NCBI GenBank assembly: GCA_937902805.1
Contig: CALEMB010000005.1
Span: 1 to 16,002, forward strand
Reading direction: 5' to 3'
Source of the DNA: an uncultured Bacteroidales bacterium
GTDB taxonomy: Bacteria > Bacteroidota > Bacteroidia > Bacteroidales > F082
DNA: 16,002 nt
Both the position numbers and the translations under genes were made by a program. Positions 1 to 8,052 of the stretch are shown piece by piece (the first letter of the stretch is position 1; each line of letters starts with the position of its first letter). The notes beneath the pieces are model-generated. The model searched no databases. It saw only the letters and a list, made by a program, of their open reading frames with translations, and was not told the origin of the DNA.

Positions 1-764
1 TCGCCTTCGCCGAGTTTGTTCATGTCGCCCTTGGCGCGCAGGTATTGCGTCACACTCTTATTGTCGGTATAGTCGTTGTAGTCGCCCATCATGATGATTT
101 TGGCATTGGCGTCTTCATTTAAGATGGAATCGGCGATGTGGCGGCACAATGTGGCGGCGGCCACACGACCTGGCAGCGAGCGCTTCTCTCCGCCATAACG
201 TGAGGGCCAGTGCATGACGATGAAGTGCATCATCTCGCCGTCGAAAAGGCCACTGACCAGCAATTGGTCGCGGGTGATGAACTCAGGATCGTCGGGGACA
301 ACGGTGCGGTACGACTTGCTGCTCACCAACTTGAAATATTTCGGGTTATAGAGCAGTCCCACGTCGACACCACGGCGGTCGGGCGATTCGTAATGCACCA
401 CCTGATAGTTGCGGTCTTTGATTTCTGGTTGGAGCACGAGGTCTTCCAACACGGTGCGGTTTTCAATCTCAGACACCCCTAAAACGGCTACGCCGTCGGG
501 CGACCAATCGGTGCCGATGGTGGAGATGGCGTAGGCCATATTGTGGAGCTTGGTGACGTATTTCTCGGTGTTCCATTGGTTGGCGCCTTGAGGCAGAAAC
601 TCCTCGTCGTCTTTGTTCGGGTCGTTGATAGTGTCGAACAGGTTTTCAAGGTTATAGAATCCGACGAGGCCGACCTTATAGGCTTGCTGCTCCTGTGCGG
701 AGACACGGTTCATGCCGAGGCAGAAGACCAATAATAACAATGCAAAAAGGAAATGCCTATTCAT
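1..764 (-). CDS. Secreted endonuclease/exonuclease/phosphatase family protein, C-terminus cut by the window edge
   Basis: My translation gives 254 codons from ATG at 764 to the window edge. Residues 1-23 form a signal peptide (hydrophobic core, then VSAQ), so the enzyme is exported. The fold is that of Mg-dependent endonuclease/exonuclease/phosphatase (EEP) enzymes, which cut phosphodiester or phosphomonoester bonds. Visible motifs are FYNLENLFD (36-44, with the conserved Asn38), SEIEN (98-102, metal-binding Glu99), DRRGVDVGLLY (129-139), HWPSR (185-189) and GDYND (227-231). The final catalytic histidine should lie beyond the edge. The gene diverges from the TonB receptor, with 128 bases between the starts. 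The family is secure; the substrate (DNA, RNA, or a phosphorylated sugar or lipid) cannot be read from sequence. Confidence 0.92.
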   Translation of the reverse strand, partial: MNRHFLFALLLLVFCLGMNRVSAQEQQAYKVGLVGFYNLENLFDTINDPNKDDEEFLPQGANQWNTEKYVTKLHNMAYAISTIGTDWSPDGVAVLGVSEIENRTVLEDLVLQPEIKDRNYQVVHYESPDRRGVDVGLLYNPKYFKLVSSKSYRTVVPDDPEFITRDQLLVSGLFDGEMMHFIVMHWPSRYGGEKRSLPGRVAAATLCRHIADSILNEDANAKIIMMGDYNDYTDNKSVTQYLRAKGDMNKLGEG

Positions 765-799
765 TGTTTGAATGTTGTTTTTAATGTTATTCCATCAAG

Positions 800-807
800 C
801 AAAATTA
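800..807 (-). promoter_or_regulatory. -7 element for the EEP-family gene
   Basis: Read on the minus strand this is TAATTTTG, an exact match to the Bacteroidetes -7 consensus TAnnTTTG, 36 bases before the ATG at 764. No good -33 TTTG is visible at the usual spacing, so the assignment rests on the -7 match and position. Confidence 0.5.
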
Positions 808-840
808 CAAAGAAAAAGCTTTCCGTGTTCATTTTTTCCC

Positions 841-848
841 TACATTTG
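841..848 (+). promoter_or_regulatory. -7 element for the TonB receptor gene
   Basis: TACATTTG matches TAnnTTTG exactly. Transcription would begin near 855, giving a leader of about 38 bases before the ATG at 893. This argues against the in-frame TTG at 854 as the start. The -33 element is weak (a TTTC-like stretch). Its upstream half overlaps that of the divergent promoter at 800-807. Confidence 0.6.
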
Positions 849-892
849 CACATTTGAAGCATTATTTATCGCAAAATCATAAAGTATTCGAT

Positions 893-3460
893 ATGAAGAA
901 ATTTCTATTCTTATTGGTTGCAGTGTTGTTGGTTGGGCGAATGACGGCCCAGACCATCGACACGACCAACCTCGACCAACACGACGTGCCGACGGTAATC
1001 CTCATGGATTCGGACTTTGAGGACTCGTCCACCTCGGTCAACGACGCCTCCACCTTGCTGAATTCGTCGCGCGACGTGTTCAATAGCATCGCTGCATACA
1101 ACCTCGGATCGTTGCGCTACCGTGTGCGCGGCAACGACTCGAAGTACAGTGAGGTGATGATTAACGGCATCACGATGAACGACCCTGAGACGGGACGTCC
1201 CGTCTTCTCCAATTGGGGTGGCCTCAATGATGCCTTCCGTAACTCGGTGCTCGTCGAGGGTCTCGGCAGGACAGGTGCTGGCTTCGGTAGCCTCGGCGGT
1301 TTGACGGCATTTAGCACCCGAGCTTCGGAATACCGCAAGCAAATCTCGCTGAGTTATGCCTTTAGCAACCGTTCATACAACCACCGCGTAATGGCCTCTA
1401 TCGGCACGGGCGAGTTGGGTAAGGGTTGGTATATTTTGGCAAATGCCAGTTGGCGCCATGCAGGCAAGGGCTACGTCGAAGGCACCTTCTATCAAGCCTA
1501 CAGTTATTTCCTCTCCGTGGAGAAGAAAATCAACGACAAGCACAGCATTGACCTTACTGTATTCGGCGCTCCCTCACGTCGTGGCGGCTCCTCACCTGTG
1601 GTACAGGAAGCCTACGACCTCGTAGGTTCCAACTACTACAACCCCAGCTGGGGCTATCAGACCATCGACGAGAGCGGCAAACAGATTGTCCGCAACTCAC
1701 GTGTGAGCTCCTACCACCAGCCGTTTGCCAGTTTCAGTTGGTATTGGACACCGAATCAGAAGACCTCGTTCCAGACCTCGGCCTTCTTCTTTGCTGGCAA
1801 AGCGGGACAGACTGCCCTCGAATGGGGTGAGGCCAACGACCCGCGCCCCGACTACTACAAGAACCTGCCGAGTTACTACATGACCAACGCCCACAGCACG
1901 GCGGAAATTGAAGCTCAATTTGAAGCATGGCAAAGCCGCGACCCCAAGGTCACGCAAATCGACTGGGACGCCCTCTACAACGCCAACTACAACCACCTTT
2001 TCACGGTGCAGAATGCCAACAATGGCAGAGATGGCACAGTGACGGGTAAAGCCTCAAAATATATTCTTGCCGAACGCCATTACGACAAGTTGCAGTCGGG
2101 TGCTTCCACCTATTTCAAGCATGAGTTCAAGCCCAACCTCATCATGACAGGCGGCTTTGCTTTGAACTCTTCGAGGACGTATTATTATGAAAGCGTCAAC
2201 GACCTTTTGGGTGGCGACTTTTATTATGATATTAACAAATATGCTGAAGATCAGGAGGATGGTAGTAATCAGGTGAACCTGCTGAACACGAACCATGTGG
2301 CCAAGGTTGGCGACATCATCGGCTACAACTACTGCGCCCACCGTAACTACGGTCGCGTTTGGGACCAAATCGACTGGCTCGTCGGCCGCTTCGACCTGTA
2401 TCTCGGCGTGCAACTTTCCTTCACTCAGATTTGGCGCACCGGTCTCTTCCAAAATGGTGAGTTCGCCGACAACTCCTATGGTAATGACAAAAAACACAAC
2501 TTCCTTGATCCGAGTCTGAAAGCCGGTGTGACCTTCGCCATCAATGGCCGTAACCACATTGTGCTTAATTTCGCAGAGATGAGCCTGGCTCCGCAGTTCC
2601 GCGACATTTACATCTCGCCCCGCACGCGCAACACCCTCGTATCTGACCGTTTGAGTAGCGAGCGCATCAACGCTTTCGATCTGAGCTACATGTACCGTTC
2701 GCCTGTGCTCAAGTTCCGCCTGACAGGTTATTATTACACCTATCGCAACCTTATTTGGAACCGCAGCTTCTATTGCGAGAACGTCTTCCAGAATACGGCT
2801 ACCAGCGAAAACTCCTACACCAGCGAGTTCATCAACTTCATCATGACGGGCATCAACCAGCGTAGCGTCGGTGCGGAGATGGGTTTGGAATGGAATATCA
2901 CTCCGACCGTCACCATGCAAGCCGCTGCCGCCCATGGTATCCACACCTACACCAACAACCCCTCGTTCTCGGTGTATGACGACAACACCGATGTGGCCTA
3001 CATTGAGAACAACACGGCTTACCTGAAAAACTATCACGTGGCAACGGGTCCCGAGACGGTGGCTTCGCTGGGCATCAAATACAACTCGCCGAAATACTGG
3101 TGGGTGAGCCTCAACGGTAACTTTTTTGCCAATTCGTACTTCGACGTGAACCCCTATAACCACACGGAAGCCGGTATGAGCCATTATGCTCAAGGTGACA
3201 TTCGCATTGAGGATGTGCTGAGACAAACCCCGTTGAAGCCCGCCTTCACGCTTGACTTCTACGGAGGCTTCTCGAAGCGTTTCAAAGGCTACTATTTCCT
3301 CTTCAATGTGAGTGTCAACAACATTCTCAATAACAAGAGCACCATCCTCTACGGTTACGAGCAGTTGCGCTTCAACGCCAACAATCCCGACATGTTCCCC
3401 GACAAGTACTCCTACATGTACGGCACCAATTTCTTCATCAGCTTGACAGTTCGTAAATAA
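893..3460 (+). CDS. TonB-dependent outer membrane receptor
   Basis: 855 residues from ATG 893; the reading frame is open from a TTG at 854, but ATG 893 begins a textbook signal peptide (MKKFLFLLVAVLLVG, then TAQ). TonB-dependent receptors are 22-strand outer membrane barrels whose plug domain admits bound substrate using TonB energy. The mature N-terminus has a possible TonB box (VPTVIL). Next comes a plug domain, roughly residues 40-150, with RYRVRGNDSKYSEVMINGITMNDPETGR and the GLGRTGAGFGSLGG turn. Alternating aromatic strands then run to the end, which closes with the aromatic-rich strand FFISLTVRK. There is no CarboxypepD_reg-like N-terminal extension, so it is shorter than SusC-type receptors. 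The adjacent lipoprotein probably serves as its surface partner, by analogy with SusD. Substrate unknown. Confidence 0.88.
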   Translation: MKKFLFLLVAVLLVGRMTAQTIDTTNLDQHDVPTVILMDSDFEDSSTSVNDASTLLNSSRDVFNSIAAYNLGSLRYRVRGNDSKYSEVMINGITMNDPETGRPVFSNWGGLNDAFRNSVLVEGLGRTGAGFGSLGGLTAFSTRASEYRKQISLSYAFSNRSYNHRVMASIGTGELGKGWYILANASWRHAGKGYVEGTFYQAYSYFLSVEKKINDKHSIDLTVFGAPSRRGGSSPVVQEAYDLVGSNYYNPSWGYQTIDESGKQIVRNSRVSSYHQPFASFSWYWTPNQKTSFQTSAFFFAGKAGQTALEWGEANDPRPDYYKNLPSYYMTNAHSTAEIEAQFEAWQSRDPKVTQIDWDALYNANYNHLFTVQNANNGRDGTVTGKASKYILAERHYDKLQSGASTYFKHEFKPNLIMTGGFALNSSRTYYYESVNDLLGGDFYYDINKYAEDQEDGSNQVNLLNTNHVAKVGDIIGYNYCAHRNYGRVWDQIDWLVGRFDLYLGVQLSFTQIWRTGLFQNGEFADNSYGNDKKHNFLDPSLKAGVTFAINGRNHIVLNFAEMSLAPQFRDIYISPRTRNTLVSDRLSSERINAFDLSYMYRSPVLKFRLTGYYYTYRNLIWNRSFYCENVFQNTATSENSYTSEFINFIMTGINQRSVGAEMGLEWNITPTVTMQAAAAHGIHTYTNNPSFSVYDDNTDVAYIENNTAYLKNYHVATGPETVASLGIKYNSPKYWWVSLNGNFFANSYFDVNPYNHTEAGMSHYAQGDIRIEDVLRQTPLKPAFTLDFYGGFSKRFKGYYFLFNVSVNNILNNKSTILYGYEQLRFNANNPDMFPDKYSYMYGTNFFISLTVRK

Positions 3461-3526
3461 GCTGTCAGCCATCAGCTATCAGCTGTCAGCCGGTTTGCTG
3501 ATTGCTGATAGCTGACTGCTGAAAGC
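3461..3526 (+). repeat. 7-base-periodic palindrome between receptor and lipoprotein genes
   Basis: The left arm (3461-3490) holds TCAGC four times at exactly 7-base spacing (3465, 3472, 3479, 3486). The right arm (3497-3526) holds the complement GCTGA four times at the same spacing (3497, 3504, 3511, 3518). Folded, 25 of 30 positions pair, including the perfect 12-bp core TCAGCTATCAGC, around a 6-base CGGTTT loop. It starts at the base after the receptor stop codon. No T-tract follows, so it is not a standard intrinsic terminator. It may be a REP-like dispersed element, or an mRNA stabiliser or attenuator that sets receptor and lipoprotein levels. Confidence 0.85.
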
Positions 3527-3565
3527 CAAACAAATTCAACGACAAACAAATAAACACCAAATACA

Positions 3566-5770
3566 ATGAAAAACAGATTATTTAACGCATTTCTTCTTCT
3601 TGCCTTAGTGGGGACGATGTTAGCCTCATGCAAGAAAGAGTATCCTCAGCCACCTATCCAAAACCTGCCGATAGGGACGGTTTACACGATTCAAGACATC
3701 TTGAACATGTCGCCGGGTACGGTGTTCGATACGGCTTCGGTGTATGGTATCGTCACTGCCGACGAGGTGTCGGGCAACCTTTACAAGATGTGCTTCATTC
3801 AAGACCGCGCTACGGGTGCTGCCATCGAGCTGAAATTGAATTCCACTTCGGGTGTCCGCATCGGTGACTCCATCCGTGTCTACCTGAAGGACGTGCTTCT
3901 CGAAAAGTACCACAACCTGCCTCAGTTGAGTGGCTTTGGTCCCGATGGTCACATTATCATCCTTGCCAACAACCGTCCTATCGAGCCTGCTATAACGACC
4001 ATCGCTGGCATCAAGGCTGGACAGTATCTTTGCAAACTGGTGCGTTTGGAAGATGTTCAGTTCACCCAAACAGGAACCTTTGCCGAGAGTTCGGAGTCGG
4101 GCAACCGCTACTTGGTGGATGCCACCAGCCCCAACAATGACGACAATTTCGTGGTCCGCACCAGCAACTACGCTAATTTTGCTTACGACAACCTGCCGGA
4201 AGGTCCAGGTAGCATGGTGGCCATTGCCACAATTTACAACAGCACGTGGCAGCTTATCATCCGCTCGAAGAATGAGATGGAGTTTGAAAACTGGGATCCT
4301 ACGCCCACGCCGCCCGCCGTTCCTGGCGAGGTGCAGAGCTTGCCTTACACGCAGTTGTTCTCAACGGGCTTCGGTACCTATATGACTTATAGCGTCATCG
4401 ACGACAACCATGTCTGGTCGTATGAAAGTTCTTATAGTGTTGTACAGATGACGGGTCACGTTGGTGGCAACCCGGGAGAAAACTACGCCAATGAAGACTG
4501 GCTGATTTCATCACCTGTGGCTCTTACGGGTGTGACCGATGCCAAGATGACGATGAAATACCTTGGCCGTTATTTCGACAATATCAACAACGATGTGACG
4601 GTTTGGGTGTCGAGCAACTACACTTATGGTGAAAATCCGACGACGGCACAATGGACTCAGCTGCCCGCCAACTTGGTGGAAAGCTCAAGCTGGAGCGATT
4701 TCAAGGATATTGAACTTGCTTTGACGGACTTTATCGGCCAAACGGTTACGGTTGCAGTGAAGTATCTCTCGACTGACACGAAGGGTGGCACCATAGAGGT
4801 GTCGGCTATCACTGTTGAGGAAGGCACGGCGGGTGGCGATACGCCTCCTGGCCCAGGTCCTGGTGAAGGCGAAGGTAGTGGCACTGCCGACGACCCGTAC
4901 AATGTGGCCGCTGGTATCTCACAACAAACTACTCAGGAAACAGCTTGGGTACGGGGCTACATTGTTGGTGCTGTGAAAAGCGGAGATGCACATAACTCCG
5001 TTACTTCCAACGACGACATTGATTGGGCTGCTCCATTCGGACGCGCTACCAATGTTCTCATTGCTGATGACGCCAGCTGTAACGACATTGCGAGCTGCCT
5101 TATTGTGAAGATGCCCGCAGGTTCTGCTCTTCGTACTAAGGTTAACCTTGTTGACCATCCGGACAATCTTGGTAAGGAACTCTTGGTTTATGGTACCTTG
5201 AAATATGGCTTTGGACAGCCAGGTGTGGATAGCCCTGGTACAGAATCCGATTTCGTTTTTGAAGGCGGCGATACGCCCACGCCTCCCGATCCGGGAACAG
5301 GCATCTTCTCCGAGACCTTCACCAATGGTCAAGGCCAGTTTACGATTCAGGATGTCGAAATTGCAGGGCTTAATTATGTATGGGCTCACATGAGCAACTA
5401 TAAATGCATGAAAGCAAATGGCTACTATCAAGGTGCTCATGCAACGGAAAGTTGGCTTGTTTCGCCTCAAATTGACTTGACCAATGTCACTTCTGCCACA
5501 TTGAAGTTTGACCATGCAGTCGCTTTTGCTTCAGCAGAGGGATCGTTCTTTGTCATGGCATCGACTGATTATGCAGGTGATGTGACGACGGCGACATGGA
5601 CGGAACTGAATATTGGCACTTGGCCAACCCCCAATTCTTCTTGGGTGTTTGAAGGTGCTTCTGCCGATATGAGCAGCTTTGTTGGCCAAAATGTGACCAT
5701 TGCTTTCAAGTATACCAGCACAACGAGTGTTTGTCCCGCTTGGGAAGTGAAGAATGTTGTGGTGGAATAG
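3566..5770 (+). CDS. Modular surface lipoprotein: DUF5689, choice-of-anchor J, DUF6359-like OB fold, choice-of-anchor J
   Basis: 734 residues with a lipoprotein signal (lipobox LASC, lipidated Cys22, then KKE, which fits surface export in Bacteroidetes). Residues about 40-235 resemble DUF5689 (IGTVYTIQDILNM, VYGIVTADE, ELKLNSTSGVRIGDSIRVYL). A Pro-rich linker leads to a choice-of-anchor J-type beta sandwich (about 255-420, NEDWLISSPVALTG). A second linker leads to a DUF6359/YhcR-like OB fold (about 440-570, DDPYNVAAGIS, AWVRGYIVGAVKSG). A third linker leads to a second anchor J sandwich (about 585-734, ESWLVSPQIDLTN). It lies 105 bases after the receptor gene and is probably co-transcribed with it, then ended by the terminator at 5790. 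Domain names are from memory of family patterns. A role in ligand binding beside the receptor is inference. Confidence 0.82.
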   Translation: MKNRLFNAFLLLALVGTMLASCKKEYPQPPIQNLPIGTVYTIQDILNMSPGTVFDTASVYGIVTADEVSGNLYKMCFIQDRATGAAIELKLNSTSGVRIGDSIRVYLKDVLLEKYHNLPQLSGFGPDGHIIILANNRPIEPAITTIAGIKAGQYLCKLVRLEDVQFTQTGTFAESSESGNRYLVDATSPNNDDNFVVRTSNYANFAYDNLPEGPGSMVAIATIYNSTWQLIIRSKNEMEFENWDPTPTPPAVPGEVQSLPYTQLFSTGFGTYMTYSVIDDNHVWSYESSYSVVQMTGHVGGNPGENYANEDWLISSPVALTGVTDAKMTMKYLGRYFDNINNDVTVWVSSNYTYGENPTTAQWTQLPANLVESSSWSDFKDIELALTDFIGQTVTVAVKYLSTDTKGGTIEVSAITVEEGTAGGDTPPGPGPGEGEGSGTADDPYNVAAGISQQTTQETAWVRGYIVGAVKSGDAHNSVTSNDDIDWAAPFGRATNVLIADDASCNDIASCLIVKMPAGSALRTKVNLVDHPDNLGKELLVYGTLKYGFGQPGVDSPGTESDFVFEGGDTPTPPDPGTGIFSETFTNGQGQFTIQDVEIAGLNYVWAHMSNYKCMKANGYYQGAHATESWLVSPQIDLTNVTSATLKFDHAVAFASAEGSFFVMASTDYAGDVTTATWTELNIGTWPTPNSSWVFEGASADMSSFVGQNVTIAFKYTSTTSVCPAWEVKNVVVE

Positions 5771-5789
5771 TTGAAACCGCTTGATGAAT

Positions 5790-5832
5790 AAAAAGCCTGC
5801 CACTCCCAGGAGGAATGTGGCGGGCTTTTTTT
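5790..5832 (+). terminator. Strong intrinsic terminator after the lipoprotein gene
   Basis: AAAAGCCTGCCAC (5791-5803) pairs with GTGGCGGGCTTTT (5817-5829) with a single T-G wobble. The 13-base loop contains a further small TCC/GGA stem. The 3' arm runs into a seven-T tract (5826-5832). It separates the receptor/lipoprotein unit from the next operon. Confidence 0.9.
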
Positions 5833-5864
5833 GTCGCTTTCGTCGCCCGTTTGCAATTTTCAAC

Positions 5865-5872
5865 TATCTTTG
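5865..5872 (+). promoter_or_regulatory. -7 element for the mannosyltransferase-pyrC operon
   Basis: TATCTTTG matches TAnnTTTG exactly, 27 bases before ATG 5900 and downstream of the previous terminator. No -33 TTTG at the expected spacing; one at 5850-5853 is too close. The position between a terminator and a gene start supports it. Confidence 0.6.
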
Positions 5873-5899
5873 CACGTTGAAAGAGAAACGATTTTGACC

Positions 5900-6637
5900 A
5901 TGTCAGAGAATTTAGTGATCATACCCACCTATAAGGAGAAGGAGAATATCGAGAACATCATCCGCTATGTCTTCAACCTGCCGATGGCTTTCGATATCCT
6001 CATTATCGACGACAACAGCCCCGACGGCACCGCCGACATCGTGAAGACGTTGATGACGGAGTTCAGCGACCGCCTGTTTATGATACAGCGGGCGGGTAAG
6101 TTGGGCCTCGGCACGGCGTATATCACGGGCTTCAAGTGGGCTTTGGAGCGCAACTATCAGTATGTCTTCGAGATGGATGCCGACTTCTCCCATAACCCCG
6201 ACGACTTGGCACGCCTCCACGATGCCTGCGCCAACGGTGCCGACCTTGCGATAGGCTCGCGCTATAAGACGGGTGTCAATGTGGTGAACTGGCCCATGGG
6301 TCGCGTGCTGATGTCGTATTACGCTTCGGCATACGTGCGTTTCGTCACAAGGATGCAGGTGCGCGACACCACGGCAGGCTTCGTGTGCTACACGCGCAAG
6401 GTGCTCGAGACCATCGACTTGGACAGAATCAAGTTTGTGGGCTATGCCTTCCAAATCGAGATGAAATACACCGCTTGGAAGCTTGGCTTCAAGATTGAGG
6501 AGGTGCCGATTATCTTCACAGACCGCCGTGAGGGACAGTCGAAGATGAGCAAGGGCATCTTCCGCGAGGCGGTGTTTGGTGTTATCAACCTGCGCTGGCG
6601 TGGTCTGACGGGTAAAATCAAACCAAAGAGGAACTGA
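5900..6637 (+). CDS. Polyprenol-phosphate mannose synthase (DPM1-like GT2 glycosyltransferase)
   Basis: 245 residues from ATG 5900. The frame is open back to 5831, but that extension reads through the terminator and promoter. The enzyme transfers a sugar, usually mannose from GDP-mannose, to polyprenyl phosphate at the cytoplasmic membrane face, giving a donor for periplasmic glycosylation. Visible GT2 motifs are IPTYKEKENI (8-17), DDNSPDGT (37-44), EMDADFSHNPDD (metal-binding Asp93/Asp95) and GSRYKTG. The late DTTAGFVCY and EVPIIFTDRREGQSKMS motifs are typical of DPM1. It lacks the C-terminal membrane segments of longer homologues, as in the soluble DPM1 type. Its stop overlaps the pyrC start by one base (TGATG), so translation is probably coupled. 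The sugar is inferred from the family. Confidence 0.92.
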   Translation: MSENLVIIPTYKEKENIENIIRYVFNLPMAFDILIIDDNSPDGTADIVKTLMTEFSDRLFMIQRAGKLGLGTAYITGFKWALERNYQYVFEMDADFSHNPDDLARLHDACANGADLAIGSRYKTGVNVVNWPMGRVLMSYYASAYVRFVTRMQVRDTTAGFVCYTRKVLETIDLDRIKFVGYAFQIEMKYTAWKLGFKIEEVPIIFTDRREGQSKMSKGIFREAVFGVINLRWRGLTGKIKPKRN

Positions 6638-7998
6638 TGAACTATTATATCAAAAATGCGACACTTGTCAACGAGGGGAAGACCTTCGTGGCAAGTGTTT
6701 TTGTTTCCGACGGCAAGATTGCCAAGATTGTTTGCGATAATCAGGTCCCTGAACTTGTCAAGGGGCCGGTTTCTTCGGCGCAAGTCATTGACGGCACAGG
6801 CAAATACCTCATCCCTGGCATCATCGACGAGCATGTGCATTTCCGTGAGCCAGGTCTGACGCACAAGGCGGATATCTACACCGAAAGCCGTGCAGCAGTG
6901 GCAGGTGGCGTGACCTCTTTCATGGATATGCCCAACACCAATCCGCAGACGACGACTCAAGAGCTGCTGCAACATAAGTTTGACCTTGCTGCTGAGAAGT
7001 CTTTGGCTAACTTTTCCTTCTATTTGGGTGCAACCAACGACAACCTCGGTGAAGTCATTAAGACCGACCCGAAGACGGTGTGCGGTATTAAGCTCTTCAT
7101 GGGTTCCAGTACGGGCAATATGCTTGTGGACAAGAACGAGGTCTTGGTGCGCCTTTTCAGGGAGTCGCCTTGCCTCATCGCAGCTCATTGCGAGGATGAA
7201 CAAATTATCCATGCCAACACGGTGTGCAGCAAAGACTTGGCCTCGAAAGGCGAAGTTGTCCTCGATGCGGGCATCCATCCTTTTATCCGCACGGCTGAAG
7301 CTTGCTACCGTTCTTCTTCCAAAGCTGTCGATATGGCCGAAAAGTTTGGCGGACGGCTGCATGTGCTACATATCTCCACCAAGGCGGAGTTGGGCTTGTT
7401 TAAGAATAACATCCCGCTGAAGGATAAAAAGATAACGGCTGAGACTTGTCCCCATTACCTCTGGTTTGACGACCGCGACTATGAGAAGAAAAGTTTCGGC
7501 ATCAAGTGCAATCCTGCCATCAAGTCGCACCGCGACAAAGAAGCATTGCTCCAAGCTTTGCGTGATGGTCTGATTGACACCATTGGCACCGACCATGCAC
7601 CACATCTGTTTGCGGAAAAGATGACCGACGATTATTTCACGAGCAAATCGGGCTTTCCGTCCGTCCAACATTCGCTCGACATCATGGTGAACGTGATGGG
7701 GAAGGAATGTCTGCCGTTATTGGTAACACTGATGTGTCACAACCCTGCTATCTTGTACCGCATTGATCGTCGTGGTTATATTCGCGAAGGCTATCACGCC
7801 GACTTGGCGCTCGTCGACCTCGACACGACCAAAGCAATTCGCAATGCGGGTGAATATTCCAAATGCGGTTGGACACCATACGACGGTCTTCACACACAAT
7901 GTACTGTGACGCATACTTTTGTGAACGGCAACTTGGTCTTTGAAAACGGTATCTTCCACGAGGAAAATAGGGGAGAAAGACTGTTGTTTAATAGATAA
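6637..7998 (+). CDS. pyrC: Dihydroorotase
   Basis: 453 residues. Catalyses reversible cyclisation of N-carbamoyl-aspartate to dihydroorotate, step three of pyrimidine synthesis, in the cytoplasm. Amidohydrolase motifs are in order: DEHVHFREPGLTHK with metal ligands His66 and His68, MPNTNPQTTT (substrate loop), GIKLFMGSSTGNM with Lys152 (candidate carboxylated metal bridge), AAHCEDE (His184), HVLHIS (His245), ETCPHYLWF, and GTDHAPH with catalytic Asp319. Length matches Bacteroidetes PyrC. Related hydantoinases and allantoinases share the fold, but the REPGLTHK and GTDHAPH context favours dihydroorotase. Residues 36-42 (VPELVKG) look like a translated dispersed repeat in a variable loop, remote from the active site. 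It is linked to the mannosyltransferase by a one-base overlap. Confidence 0.95.
   Translation: MNYYIKNATLVNEGKTFVASVFVSDGKIAKIVCDNQVPELVKGPVSSAQVIDGTGKYLIPGIIDEHVHFREPGLTHKADIYTESRAAVAGGVTSFMDMPNTNPQTTTQELLQHKFDLAAEKSLANFSFYLGATNDNLGEVIKTDPKTVCGIKLFMGSSTGNMLVDKNEVLVRLFRESPCLIAAHCEDEQIIHANTVCSKDLASKGEVVLDAGIHPFIRTAEACYRSSSKAVDMAEKFGGRLHVLHISTKAELGLFKNNIPLKDKKITAETCPHYLWFDDRDYEKKSFGIKCNPAIKSHRDKEALLQALRDGLIDTIGTDHAPHLFAEKMTDDYFTSKSGFPSVQHSLDIMVNVMGKECLPLLVTLMCHNPAILYRIDRRGYIREGYHADLALVDLDTTKAIRNAGEYSKCGWTPYDGLHTQCTVTHTFVNGNLVFENGIFHEENRGERLLFNR
6744..6767 (+). repeat. Short palindrome inside pyrC encoding VPELVKG
   Basis: GGTCCCT (6744-6750) and AGGGGCC (6761-6767) form a 7-bp stem with one T-G wobble, around a middle that also pairs partly. 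It resembles the CCCTGAGCTTGTCGAAGGG-type dispersed repeat seen in many bacteria, whose in-frame copies read PELVEG. The match is from memory and imperfect (GAACTTGTCAA here). Confidence 0.5.
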
Positions 7999-8052
7999 AT
8001 GTAGGACTGTCACATCGTGGTAGCAGCTAAAACCGATAAAAAAACCATCAAA

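Noticed and set aside
854..892. Upstream TTG start for the TonB receptor
   Set aside because: It falls at the predicted transcription start and would add 13 polar residues before a complete signal peptide beginning at ATG 893.
2054..3472. 472-codon open frame on the minus strand
   Set aside because: It lies wholly opposite the TonB receptor gene, whose protein has a signal peptide, plug and barrel strands. The antisense translation has no recognisable motif and is a product of codon bias in GC-rich DNA.
4919..5515. 198-codon minus-strand frame opposite the lipoprotein gene
   Set aside because: The plus-strand reading gives coherent DUF6359 and anchor J domains; the antisense protein resembles nothing.
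5850..5853. TTTG as the -33 element of the mannosyltransferase promoter
   Set aside because: Only 11 bases separate it from the -7 element, far short of the roughly 19-21 expected.
6442..7362. 306-codon minus-strand frame opposite pyrC
   Set aside because: It spans the end of the mannosyltransferase and most of pyrC, both secure, and its translation shows no domain.
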